The position numbers were made by a program, and so were the translations under genes. From assembly GCA_032622095.1 (NCBI GenBank), contig CP136064.1, positions 112,518,004 through 112,582,003 on the forward strand: DNA of 64,000 nt. Reading direction: 5' to 3'. Positions within the stretch are counted from its first letter, which is position 1. Every line of letters starts with the position of its first letter. The notes beneath the pieces are model-generated. The model did not search any database, was not told the DNA's origin, and saw only the letters and a program-made list of their open reading frames with translations. Positions 55,436 to 64,000 of this stretch are shown here, one piece after another. Source of the stretch: Siphonodentalium dalli. Its lineage: Eukaryota; Mollusca; Scaphopoda; Gadilida; Siphonodentaliidae.

Positions 55436-55749
55436 AGTAGCAGTTTGACAGATTGGCAGATTAGCAGTTTGGCCGATTGGCAGATTAGCAGTTTGGCAGA
55501 TTGGCAGATTGGCAGATTGGCAGGTTTGTAAGCAGGTTTGTGCGTAGGTTTGTTCGTAAGGTTTGTGCGTAGGTTTGTTCGTAAGGTTTGTTCGTAAGGT
55601 TTGTGCGTAGGTTTGTTCGTAAGGTTTGTTAGCAAGTTCGTAGTTTGCTTTTTACCTTTTGTTTGCTTCTGTTCCTCACGTTTCTTCGCCATTAGTCGTC
55701 TGTGCCTCTCTCTTCTCTGAATGTCGCCTAGCACTCTTTTCTTCGGCAT
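55201..55749 (-). CDS. H2 N-terminal start region, frame-shifted from the main ORF
   Basis: ATG at 55747-55749 begins MPKKRVLGDIQRRERHRR, the counterpart of the H1 start. The upstream minus-strand sequence 'ctttctttttctttttcag' is a textbook 3' splice site ending exactly at the ATG, as in H1, so an upstream non-coding exon is likely. The frame passes into minisatellite-encoded low-complexity protein (NKPTHKP and SAKLLICQ units). It does not join the main ORF, which is in another frame; the switch lies in the minisatellites. Confidence 0.75.
   Translation of the reverse strand: MPKKRVLGDIQRRERHRRLMAKKREEQKQTKGKKQTTNLLTNLTNKPTHKPYEQTLRTNLRTNLTNKPTHKPAYKPANLPICQSAKLLICQSAKLLICQSVKLLLCQSAKLLICQTTNKLQTNHKPGKANFRMKTCKPAMDNLSKQVLSTVQTQTVLTHKPNLILQTVQIIQMPIGQVAIQM
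55403..55526 (-). repeat. 24-bp minisatellite in the H2 coding region
   Basis: On the + strand the unit is 'gcagtttggcagattggcag' plus 'atta', repeated with variants about five times. The unit is a multiple of three and encodes SAKLLICQ in one frame and QTANLPIC-like text in the other. Confidence 0.85.
55527..55640 (-). repeat. 13/25-bp minisatellite in the H2 coding region
   Basis: On the + strand the units are 'gtttgtgcgtag' plus 'gtttgttcgtaag' (25 bp), with isolated 13-bp 'gtttgttcgtaag' units. Neither length is a multiple of three, so gain or loss of a unit shifts the reading frame. This explains why the start region and the main ORF are now in different frames. Confidence 0.85.
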
Positions 55750-55765
55750 CTGAAAAAGAAAAAGA

Positions 55766-55900
55766 AAGAAAGTGATACTGTAGCTCAATTTTGAGGATAG
55801 ATGTCATATGTGTTACATTCTATCGAGCAATTATGAACGCAGAAAGTTTAATTGATTAACTAATACTGAATGTCAACATGAAGAGACACATATAATTAGG
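55766..55900 (+). repeat. dispersed ~135-bp repeat, copy adjacent to the H2 start
   Basis: 'gaaagtgatactgtagctca', 'gtgttacattctat', 'gaaagttta' and 'tgtcaacatgaagagacaca' correspond in order to 56868-57010 ('gaaagtgtcaataacaatg' ... 'tgttgacatgaagagatat') and 57361-57510. It starts less than 20 bp from the H2 ATG. Confidence 0.6.
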
Positions 55901-56129
55901 GATTTAGGTAGTAGATGGAATGGCGATATATGTAAAACTATAAAGTTGCTGGAGGAATTGTAGCAACAACCCCTTTATGATCAGATAATGAACACTATTA
56001 CTGTTGTCAGAATATCTATCATGTTTCTGCATGTTTGTGAAAATAAGATCAAGTCTGGATTTTGTTCCATGATAGCCATTGGCATCCATGTTTTTTAACA
56101 GTTTTCGGGAAAATTGGTAAGCTCCAATC

Positions 56130-58150
56130 TAGAAGTCACCCCACAGCTCCCTATTAAGTTTGGTGACGATCAGATGAGGGATGTGGTCTGTAAAATAATT
56201 TAGTGATGCAAAGAGTACAATCAAAGATGGCTGCCGGTAGCTATATTACATTGCCGGTCTTTATAAGGTATATACAAAATTATTTAGTTAAAGTAATTAC
56301 CAGTGCCCTTATAAGACATCTCATGTAAACTTTTAATAATGCTCCCAGGGTAAAGTTACCAATATATACTAATTTTCTACTCCGATAGTTCAGTTATTTG
56401 GTTGCCTATAAACAGACAAACAAACATATGGACAAAATTGAGTTTCATCAGTATAGATTTCCTATTTCGAAATGTTTTATCTTTTTTCCAATTTTGTTTG
56501 CCTCGCGTCCACCTATTATGCTGTGTACATATTAAAGTTACCTTGGTTTAATGTGCAGAAAATTCTACAATGTTATGATCAGCAATACTGTTACTATCAG
56601 CAATATTGTAACTGCAATACTGTAACTGCAATACTTTAACTGCAATAGTTCTGTATCTGAAAATAATTGGAGCATGTATGTAAATGTACGGAGATATGTC
56701 AAAGAACCTTAAAGGCCAGAAGGTTAAAGTGCTAAGGGACATTATAGTCTGGGAGCTGACAGTGTGCCTCTGAACCCCCCCCCCCCCCCCCCATCAGGAT
56801 TTAACTCCACTCCACTCATTTTGTTCCTTGTTATGTCCCACAACTTTTACGCCATGTTAACTTGAAATGAAAGTGTCAATAACAATGTACATGTAGCTCA
56901 ACTTCGAGGAGGAATAATTTTTTGTGTTACAGTCAATGGAGTGATTAGGAATGGGAGAGTTGATCTGTCCAAGTAATACTTAGTGTTGACATGAAGAGAT
57001 ATATATAAAGTAATATCCAAGATGGCTGCTGGTCAGTCTGGAGTAAACTACATACCCACATATAAAAAATAGTCGGTATCAGTATGAATCTGAGTTTATG
57101 TTTACAACAGCTGGCTGCTGGTGAACTATGATCAGATGTAAATATTTACTTCTTGATACAGGTTGCAACTGCTGGCGATAAATTAACGAAAACAATTTTG
57201 TCATCACGAGTCGCTGCCTTTTGGTCAATATAAAACTGACGATGTGCGTGTTGTCAAATGTTATATAATAATTGTTAAAATAGCTACTTTGAGTTCAATT
57301 ATCTTACATTTCTATTTTATCACCCTACCGAAGTGTTTCACTTACTTTAAACTAATATAATGAAAGTGTCACTGTAGCAACTTTTGAGAGGGAATAATTT
57401 TCTCTGTTACAGTAAATGGAGCGTCTACAGATGGGAAAGTTGAAATGTCTAAGAAATACTAGATGTCTACATGAAGCGATATACTGATATAAAGTAAAAT
57501 CAAAGGCGGCCATGTTACTTTATTGAGTTTCGAAAAAAAAAATTATGTCTCACACCTAGAGGTCACCCAGAAGATAAATCAGAAGTTTGGTAATGAACGG
57601 ATGACAGAGGTGGCTTGTAGGGTGTGCTGAAAGATTTAGTGATATGAAGAATAAAATTCAAGATGGCTGCCGACGGCCATGTTATTTGGCAGAATGACCC
57701 CAAAATGACTTGTTCCGATCTTCATGTCAATGTCAACGTCAACATCCATGACACATTTAATGAAGATGAGACAAACAGATGAACCTGCATCCCGTGCTAA
57801 TGGATTTTGCAGAAAGATTTAGTCAAACAAAAAGTAATATCTAAAATGGCCACTTGTGCCATGTCTTTTGGCCAAATAACCCCAAAATTACTCGTTCCCA
57901 TCTACATGTCAACGTCCATGACAAATTTTATGATGATCAGACAAACAGTATGGCCTGTAGCCCATGCTAATGTATTTAATTTTGAAATCCAAGATGGCCG
58001 CTAGCGGCGATGTTTTTTGGCTGAATGACCAAAATAAATCATTCCGGTCTATAGAGACCACCCTCTTGATCTGTATGAAGTTTGCTGATGATCAGATCAG
58101 GGATGTGGTCTGTAGGCTGTGCCAAAGGATTTAGTGATGAAGTTATGACG
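56130..58150 (+). repeat. decayed dispersed and tandem repeats with 'aagatggc' units
   Basis: Repeated phrases include 'caagatggctgc' or 'caagatggccgc', 'tttggc(t/a)gaatgacc', 'acgtcaacatccatgaca', 'gatgatcaga' and 'atttagtgatg'. Units are roughly 150-200 bp and strongly diverged. Two copies of the ~135-bp repeat (56868, 57361) are embedded. A run of 18 C is at 56775-56792. No coding capacity. Confidence 0.6.
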
Positions 58151-59062
58151 TGAAAAGGCATCGGACAGACACACACACAGAGTCCCGGATGGACAGGTGC
58201 AAAGCGTTATACAACTCTTCTTTTTTTTAAAGGGGGTTATAATTATCCTAGAATACATCTCTTTTCAGTAGTTTAATAAAAGCCCATTTCATTTGACTAA
58301 ATGTATTTATGTTCATTCTATTGTCAATATATCCAACAACAGAAAAGGTCAGTTGGATAGAATGTTTAGCAATTGATCATACAAGATCTCATATGTAGTC
58401 ACTAAATCTACTAGTAATTGATCAATAACAATAGCTGTCATAATATACTGTGATAGTGTGTTGTTCATTTCGAACCAGACTAAAATATTCTGCGATGGTT
58501 GATTCATAACTTTTTAACACGTTGAGTGCGGGCTACATGTTATCTCGTACTACACTATTTTCTATATTCCAGGGTGCCACTACAAGTTATCTCGTACTTT
58601 ATTATGGGGTCTAAATATTCTGCTGCAGAAATTTAAGAAATTTAGTTCCCCACGTAACGATTTCATCGATCTTAGGAAGCTCAAATATATGTGAGATATG
58701 AGTGGTGCCACTGCATCTATGTAATGAAGGAACCTAATTTGGGCCGAAAGTATGGTTATACTGACGCAATGGCCCCTAATTATATCCTGCCGTCTGAATT
58801 GGCATTTTATGATAAGATCCACAAAAGCCCCTAACATTCTGCACTACAGAATAACAAGTTAGTTCGTGTATTTGAATAGTAGACATTAATTTTGAAGTAG
58901 CACGATGACACATGTAAGATTGTGTTTTTTAAATGTACGAGATAGTTCGTTGTCGGCACCCAGCGCAACCCATGTAAACCTCAAGAATTTGATTAAATAT
59001 TATTCTATGGGACAAGGGTGTCAGAAGCAGTGAACTTGGGTAAAGAGCCAGGGGGGGGCACA
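58151..59062. other. intergenic, nothing recognised
   Basis: A short duplication 'gttatctcgtact' occurs at about 58538 and 58588. No ORF has protein-like composition and no repeat is shared with the rest of the window. Confidence 0.4.
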
Positions 59063-59083
59063 ATATATATATATATATATATA
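59063..59083. repeat. (AT)n microsatellite
   Basis: About ten AT dinucleotides after a G-rich run ('aggggggggca'), immediately before the 151-bp tandem array. Confidence 0.9.
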
Positions 59084-60715
59084 ATTCACCATAGATATGA
59101 ACCCATTTGACCTGATGGTATTTGAGATGTTTAAAAGAATTAATATCGAAGGAAAGAGTTATGGTCCTGGCTTCACAACTATTTGACCCAGTGACCTCAT
59201 TTGAACTTATCTGAATGTGATTCACCTAGGCAACATCCACACCAAATATGAACCAATTTGGCCTGATGGTATTTAAGAAGATGTGTAAAAGAATTACTAT
59301 GGAGGGAAAGAGTTATGGCCCTGGGTTCGCAACTATTTGACCCAGTGACCTCATTTGAACAAATCTGAACCGCAGTCACCCAAGGATCCTTCATACCAAA
59401 TATGAACCCATTTGGCCCGATGGTATTTGAGAAGTTTAAAAGAATTACTATGGAGGGAAAGAGTTATGGCCCTGGCTTCGCAACTACTTGACCCAGTGAC
59501 CTTATTTGAAAAATTCTGAACTCCAGTCACCCAACGATCCTTCATATAAAATATGAACCAATTTGGCCTGATGGTATTTGAGATGTTTAAAAGAATTAAT
59601 ATGGAGGGAAAGAGTTATGGCCCTGTCTTCGCAACTATTTGACCCAGTGACCTCATTTGAACAAATCTGAATGTGAGTCACCTAGGTAACATCCACACCA
59701 AATATGAACTCATTTGGCCCGATGGTATTTGAGAAGTTTAAAATAATTACTATGAAGGGAAAGAGTTATGGCCCTGGCTTCGCAACTATTTGACCCAGTG
59801 ACCTCATTTGAACAAATCTGAACCCCAGTCACCCAACGATCCTTCATATCAAATATGAACCCATTTGGCCTGATGGTATTTGAGATGTTTAAAAGAATTA
59901 ATATGGAGGGAAAGAGTTATGGCCCTGTCTTCGCAACTATTTGACCCAGTGACCTCATTTGAACAAATCTGAATGTGAGTCACCTAGGTAATATCCACAC
60001 CAAATATGAACTCATTTGGCCCTATGGTATTTGAGAAGTTTAAAATAATTACTATGAAGGGAAAGAGTTATGGTCCTGGCTTCGCACCTATTCAACCCAG
60101 TGACCTCATTTGAACAAATTTGAATGTGATTCACCTAGGCAACATCCACACCAAATATGAACCCATGTGGCCTGATGGTATTTAAGAAGATGTGTAAAAA
60201 TAATTACTATGAAGGGAACGAGTTATGGCCCTGGGTTCGACCTAGTGAACTCATTTGAACAAATCTGAACACCAGTCACCCAAGGATCCTTCATACCAAA
60301 TATGAACCCATTTGGCCTGATGTATTTGAGAAGTTTAAAAGATTTACTATGGAGGGAAAGAGTTATGGCCCTGGTTTCGCAACTATTTGACCCAGTTACC
60401 CCATTTGGCCTGATGGTATTTGAGATGTTTAAAAGAATATGGAGGGAAAGAGTTATGGTCCTGGCTTCGCAACTATTTGACCCAGTGACCTCATTTGAAC
60501 AAATCTGAATGTGAGTCACCTAGGCAACATCCACACCAAATATGAACCCATTTGACCCGATGGTATTTGAGAAGTTTAAAAGAATTACTATGGAGAGAAA
60601 GAGTTATGGCCCTGGCTTCGCAACTATTTGACCCAGTTACCTCATTTGAACAAATCTGAATGTGAGTCACCTAGGCAACATCCACACCAAATATGAACCC
60701 ATTCGGTCTTATGGT
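59084..60715 (+). repeat. 151-bp tandem array, ~11 units
   Basis: The landmark 'aaatatgaac' occurs at 59244, 59398, 59549, 59700, 59851, 60002, 60153, 60298, 60538 and 60689, with five consecutive spacings of exactly 151 bp. Each unit reads 'tttggcctgatggtattt', 'gagggaaagagttatggcc', 'ttcgcaactatttgaccca' and 'gacctcatttgaacaaatct'. A shortened unit lies near 60400. Two unit types alternate in their tails ('gagtcacctagg' versus 'agtcacccaa(c/g)gatcc'), a sign of a dimeric higher-order period. The family is of a type common in bivalve genomes. Confidence 0.93.
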
Positions 60716-60956
60716 TCCAGAGGAGAAACAGTTTAAAGAATTGTTGGGACGAATGGACGGACGGACAGATGACCGAGGAGTGATGACTATAGCTCCATCG
60801 GAGACTATGTCTCAGGTGAGCTAAAAACTGGAAGTGTGTAAAATTAGGACAGCTAAATTGGTAACCGATGGAAGTATATATTGTTCATTCAACTGATTAA
60901 CTTGAATTTGCCATGGCTTCCAGCAGTCGTTTATCCCTGCACCATTTTAGCTGAGA
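60716..60956. repeat. GGAC-rich tail of the 151-bp repeat element
   Basis: Contains 'gacgaatggacggacggac' and ends 'tctcaggtgagctaaaa'. This pair of signatures normally marks the end of such elements in molluscan sequence. It suggests that the preceding array is the body of a larger transposable unit. Confidence 0.45.
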
Positions 60957-61433
60957 TTAAAGGTACTCAACCCGATAACACTCCTCTCAATTACTATTTC
61001 AATGGCTTCGGGGGTCAACAATATTTGATTCGAGTCGAGGAAGTCACCCATCAAAGCTCAGATTTGTTAGATATCGATTTTAGAAATCTATTATTTTTCA
61101 TTATCGGGAATACTATCTGGCCCAGAACTCAGTAAAAATTGCGTTAAAATTACCACTTGATTTTAGAGTTATTCATCCTTGTCTGTTTGAATAGATTTGG
61201 AGTACACATCCAGAGCAGATTACGGCAGTTATCAGTACTCATCTCGAGAACATAACAAATTTGAAAAATCAATATCTAATAACTCTGAGCTTTGTTTGAT
61301 GGGTTCCTCGACTCGAATCAAATATTTTTTACCCCCAAAGCCAAAGAAATAGTAATATAGGACCATCTGATCGGATTGTTGTTGTTGGAATCTGTTGAGA
61401 TGGGGACCCTCTTTACGGGTTGAGTACCTTTAA
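60957..61433. mobile_element. TTAA-flanked inverted-repeat element (MITE), best copy
   Basis: The left end 'ttaaaggtactcaacccg' is matched perfectly by the reverse complement of the right end 'cgggttgagtacctttaa' (18 bp). A second inverted segment ('ttgattcgagtcgagga' and 'tcctcgactcgaatcaa') lies further in. The element is 477 bp including TTAA on both sides. TTAA flanks are what piggyBac-type transposases use, but the superfamily is not proven. Two degraded relatives are at 26934 and 35589. No ORF. Confidence 0.75.
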
Positions 61434-62233
61434 TGCATAAAATCAAATTTATTGGGTTTATACAGTAATAAATTATAATTGGCCACACAGGTAGAATAAA
61501 GCATAGTTTAATTTTGCTACGATTTCGAAAGCAGTGCGATGGATTTATCGTAGCAATGTCGATGTTGATATAACACGTGCATATAAATAGGCCCCTATAT
61601 TTTTATTACCATGATATAATTGTGCTTTTACAGGAATTAATCAATAGGGGCATCATCATGAGCCTCACCCCATAAGTAGACAACTATCAACTCAAACAAA
61701 AATTATTTTGACAACTTTTATTAATAACATTTACATCAAAGAATATCTTGTTCTGATCTGAAATATAAATGTGTAACGAAACAGTATATCTTAGTCTCAA
61801 GGCAATTGCCCCGTGTTGATGAGGCATACAATATGTCAGATGCGCAGAAATTTCAGAAATTGTGTATTGATGCCATTGTACTGATATGCAGGTTTCTGCT
61901 AGGGGTGGGAAATGGTGGCCGTCACCCCCAAGAGGAAAATAGAGTCAATATTTTCAATATGGCACTGCAAATCTTATATTTTGGTTCGAATTGAATATCG
62001 GATTAAATATTCAAAAAATTTCTAATTGAATCAAACAGGGCTCAAAATACATCTTATTTTGCGAGAATCATTAGCTGAATAAAGTTAATCATAAAGCACT
62101 GAAAATTGAAAAGTTTCACAAGAATCATTACTAAGAATCGGTTCAGTAATTCTCGTTGAATCTTAACCCTTTGAACCCTGACGCCCCACAGCGATAGACA
62201 CCCTGACCCGGGGCTCCCAGTGCCATTTCCGCT
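61434..62233. other. intergenic, nothing recognised
   Basis: AT-rich sequence. A 62-codon ORF at 61806-61994 has no recognisable similarity, splice context or repeat support and is not called. Confidence 0.4.
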
Positions 62234-62840
62234 TAAATTAGACAGTGTCTAGTCGCATGGTGTTGATTATGTTTAAATTGTGACACAAGTCTGAAACTTT
62301 ACATGTTTGTCCCACACAGATCAGCGATTATTATAAGATCGCGAGACTTTGCCTCGCGGCAACTCCTTGGTAACGGTTGCTAGGCAACTACCCGGAATTG
62401 ACTGGAAAATGTAAATATAGCTTATAGCGTCGTAATTCAACCCCAGTGGTTGCATTTTTTTGATGTAGCTAATACCCTAACATGAAATATGAGATATACC
62501 CGACCAAAATAGTGAAACAAATATCCAATTTAAGGGTAACTAGGGTTTCTAGCAAATACCACACATGATCGAATGACATCATTGCACTAGCCATTCAGTG
62601 GTATGTTTTGCCTTAATGTAGACAGTGTCTAGTCACACGGTGTTGGTTATGTCCAAAAGGGACACCTACCTGAAACTGTGCAGGCATGCTATGCATGGAC
62701 TACTGATCATTATAAGATCTGGAGACTTTGCCACCCGATCTCTCATTAGAAACAGTTACTAGGCAACTACCCGAAATTTGCAGAATAAACAAATTCTAGC
62801 TTATAACGTTGTAATTATACATCAGAGAATTGCGTCTATT
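62234..62840 (+). repeat. tandem duplication, ~380-bp period
   Basis: Two diverged copies begin near 62234 and 62614. Shared order: 'agacagtgtctagtc(g/a)ca', 'ggtgttg(a/g)ttatgt', 'ctgaaact', 'attataagatc', 'gagactttgcc', 'gttgctaggcaactaccc' or 'gttactaggcaactaccc', 'agcttata(g/a)cgt' and 'gtaatt'. No ORF is preserved across both copies. Confidence 0.8.
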
Positions 62841-63766
62841 GTATTATTCATAGCCCAAGTTTTCTTCGGCAAAAACCAGTTAGTAAAATCGGTTGGGATA
62901 GTGCTGGTTTGTAGCCAAATCCTGCTGCGTATACAGTTCTATCACGGGTGTATTGACCAGCTCATCTAACATCGCTAATAACTGTAATAATATCTCAAAT
63001 TTGTGGCAGTATGTCTGTCTATTACATGAAATATATTATATTTGTTCCGAACTCCACAAGAGTTGCCAACTGAAAGTAGTAATTCAATCGGAAAAATAAA
63101 TTATATCGCAGTGTTTACATAAATACGAACTCATTTCTTCTCGCTAAATCACACTGCGAATTGAATGTGAACAACAAGAGAGTACTCTCAGTACCAGGCA
63201 TATTCTGAGGGTATTTAAACAGGAAATTTGGATTATAATACATCATTATGACGGTGATATGTTACTCTTTCCGATGTAAATAGTATCATATATTGATTTG
63301 TTGAACAAAATTGATTAAATGTCAGGAGAATCCCCGCCACTGAGTTTGGGTGTACACCCAGTCATAGAAATGTATACGCAGTGGGTTTCGGTTAAAAACC
63401 AGCACTATCCCCAACCGATTTCACCAGCTGGTTTTTGGCAGAAGGAAACTTGGGCTATGTTATTCATTGCTCTCCCTGTACGTCACTCGCTTGAAATTTA
63501 CAAAATCAAAGACTAATAGTAATAGTTTGAACATGAACATATGTGCCTATGAACTTTATTTGATGAATTTCACATTATTTGAACTTGTGTTCGGTTATGT
63601 TCAGTTGTGATGGGTAAATTGTAGGACTGGGCAGTCCTCATGACGAAGCGGGCCGCATTTTCGATTTCCCTGACATTATGTATCGCTCCTGTATTTTTTC
63701 ATAGTGGAAACCGGCGCTTTAGTGTGAATTTCTGGCCAGAATGTATTCTCACCGGAAACTCCGGCA
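62841..63766. other. intergenic, nothing recognised
   Basis: A 65-codon ORF at 63319-63516 starts MSGESPPLSLGVHPVIE. It has no recognisable family or splice context and is left uncalled. Confidence 0.4.
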
Positions 63767-63913
63767 ATGGTTTTCCTGTCAACGTTCCTATCATGGACAT
63801 TTAAAATATCTTTTGGTTATGAGAATGAGTACAGGGATGGCAAAACAGTGAAAGCTTATTGTAAAGCATGCGCCAAGCATTCTGACAGCATTCAGGGAAA
63901 TAATTACCAGTAA
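63767..63913 (+). pseudogene. possible BED-type zinc-finger fragment
   Basis: A 48-codon frame from the ATG at 63767 reads WTFKISFGYENEYRDGKTV and AYCKACAKHSDS before a TAA at 63911-63913. An aromatic start, about twenty residues, then C-x2-C with an adjacent basic residue is the first half of a BED finger, usual at the N-terminus of hAT-type transposases and their domesticated relatives. The H-x-H half is absent before the stop, and no transposase follows in the remaining 90 bases of the window. It could be an exon end, a pseudogene or chance. Confidence 0.3.
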
Positions 63914-64000
63914 AGCCTTAAAGCAGTTTGACAAAATGGCTTTAGAAGGTTCCCTGTCAAAACTTCAAAAAGTTCCCAGGTTTTGTACTGGTGGAATATG

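Larger units (their letters stand above)
47697..55749 (-). mobile_element. nearly intact Helentron-type rolling-circle transposon (H2)
   Basis: An 8.05-kb minus-strand coding span carries the full Helentron order: basic N-terminus, Q-C/D-x-H module, OTU protease, basic KY repeats, cysteine-rich region, HUH/Y2 Rep, Pif1-type helicase and EEP endonuclease. Three lesions break it: a frameshift inside a minisatellite (55435-55640), a TGA at 50489-50491, and a frameshift plus small deletion at about 50000-50015. It is clearly a different family from H1, judging by many amino-acid differences in aligned blocks. Both termini of the element are unknown. A repeat found elsewhere nearby starts only ~20 bp upstream of the first ATG, so the 5' end may be truncated. 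Confidence 0.92.

Overview
The window is eukaryotic nuclear DNA, AT-rich, with long intergenic stretches, intron-like splice signals and very dense interspersed repeats. Several repeats carry phrases familiar from bivalve and gastropod genomes (the 151-bp array with 'gagttatggccct' and 'gacccagtgacct', and pieces reading 'tttggcacaccctac' and 'accagagttatggccc'). A marine mollusc or another lophotrochozoan is the best guess. That guess rests on recognising repeat style, not on a database search. No complete host gene could be identified.

Layout. 0.1-5.2 kb: a 5.1-kb non-coding element bounded by about 87-bp inverted repeats and containing two long palindromes and several tandem duplications. 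5.2-13.5 kb: intergenic, with a cluster of diverged ~0.55-kb repeat modules at 7.4-10.2 kb. 13.76-21.50 kb (+): a decayed Helentron-type rolling-circle transposon (H1). 21.5-31.1 kb: intergenic, with dispersed repeats and two weak candidate exons of an unidentified gene at 26.15 and 28.37 kb. 31.1-44.36 kb: a 13-kb nested array of 320-bp tandem units and ~4.8-kb macro-repeats, partitioned by recurring 30-bp palindromes and by hairpin-CTAG|T ends of Helitron type. 44.4-47.6 kb: two copies of a second repeat family. 47.70-55.75 kb (-): a much better preserved Helentron (H2). 55.8-60.8 kb: tandem and dispersed repeats including a 151-bp array. 60.96-61.43 kb: a TTAA-flanked inverted-repeat element of a family with three copies in the window. 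62.2-62.8 kb: a tandem duplication. 63.77 kb: a possible BED-finger fragment.

The biological centre is the pair of Helentrons. Their shared order is: a short basic N-terminus; a possible first cysteine-peptidase module (Q-C ... D-x-H); an OTU cysteine protease; basic 'KY..(S/E)FR' repeats; a cysteine-rich zinc-binding region; a HUH/Y2 Rep nickase; a Pif1-type helicase; and a C-terminal EEP-type (AP-like) endonuclease. Rep and helicase would carry out rolling-circle transposition. The endonuclease and one or two protease modules are accessory. H1 is dead: it has many frameshifts and stops and has lost its HUH histidines. H2 has three visible lesions (a frameshift in an N-terminal minisatellite, one TGA, one frameshift) plus a D-to-H change in its endonuclease metal motif.
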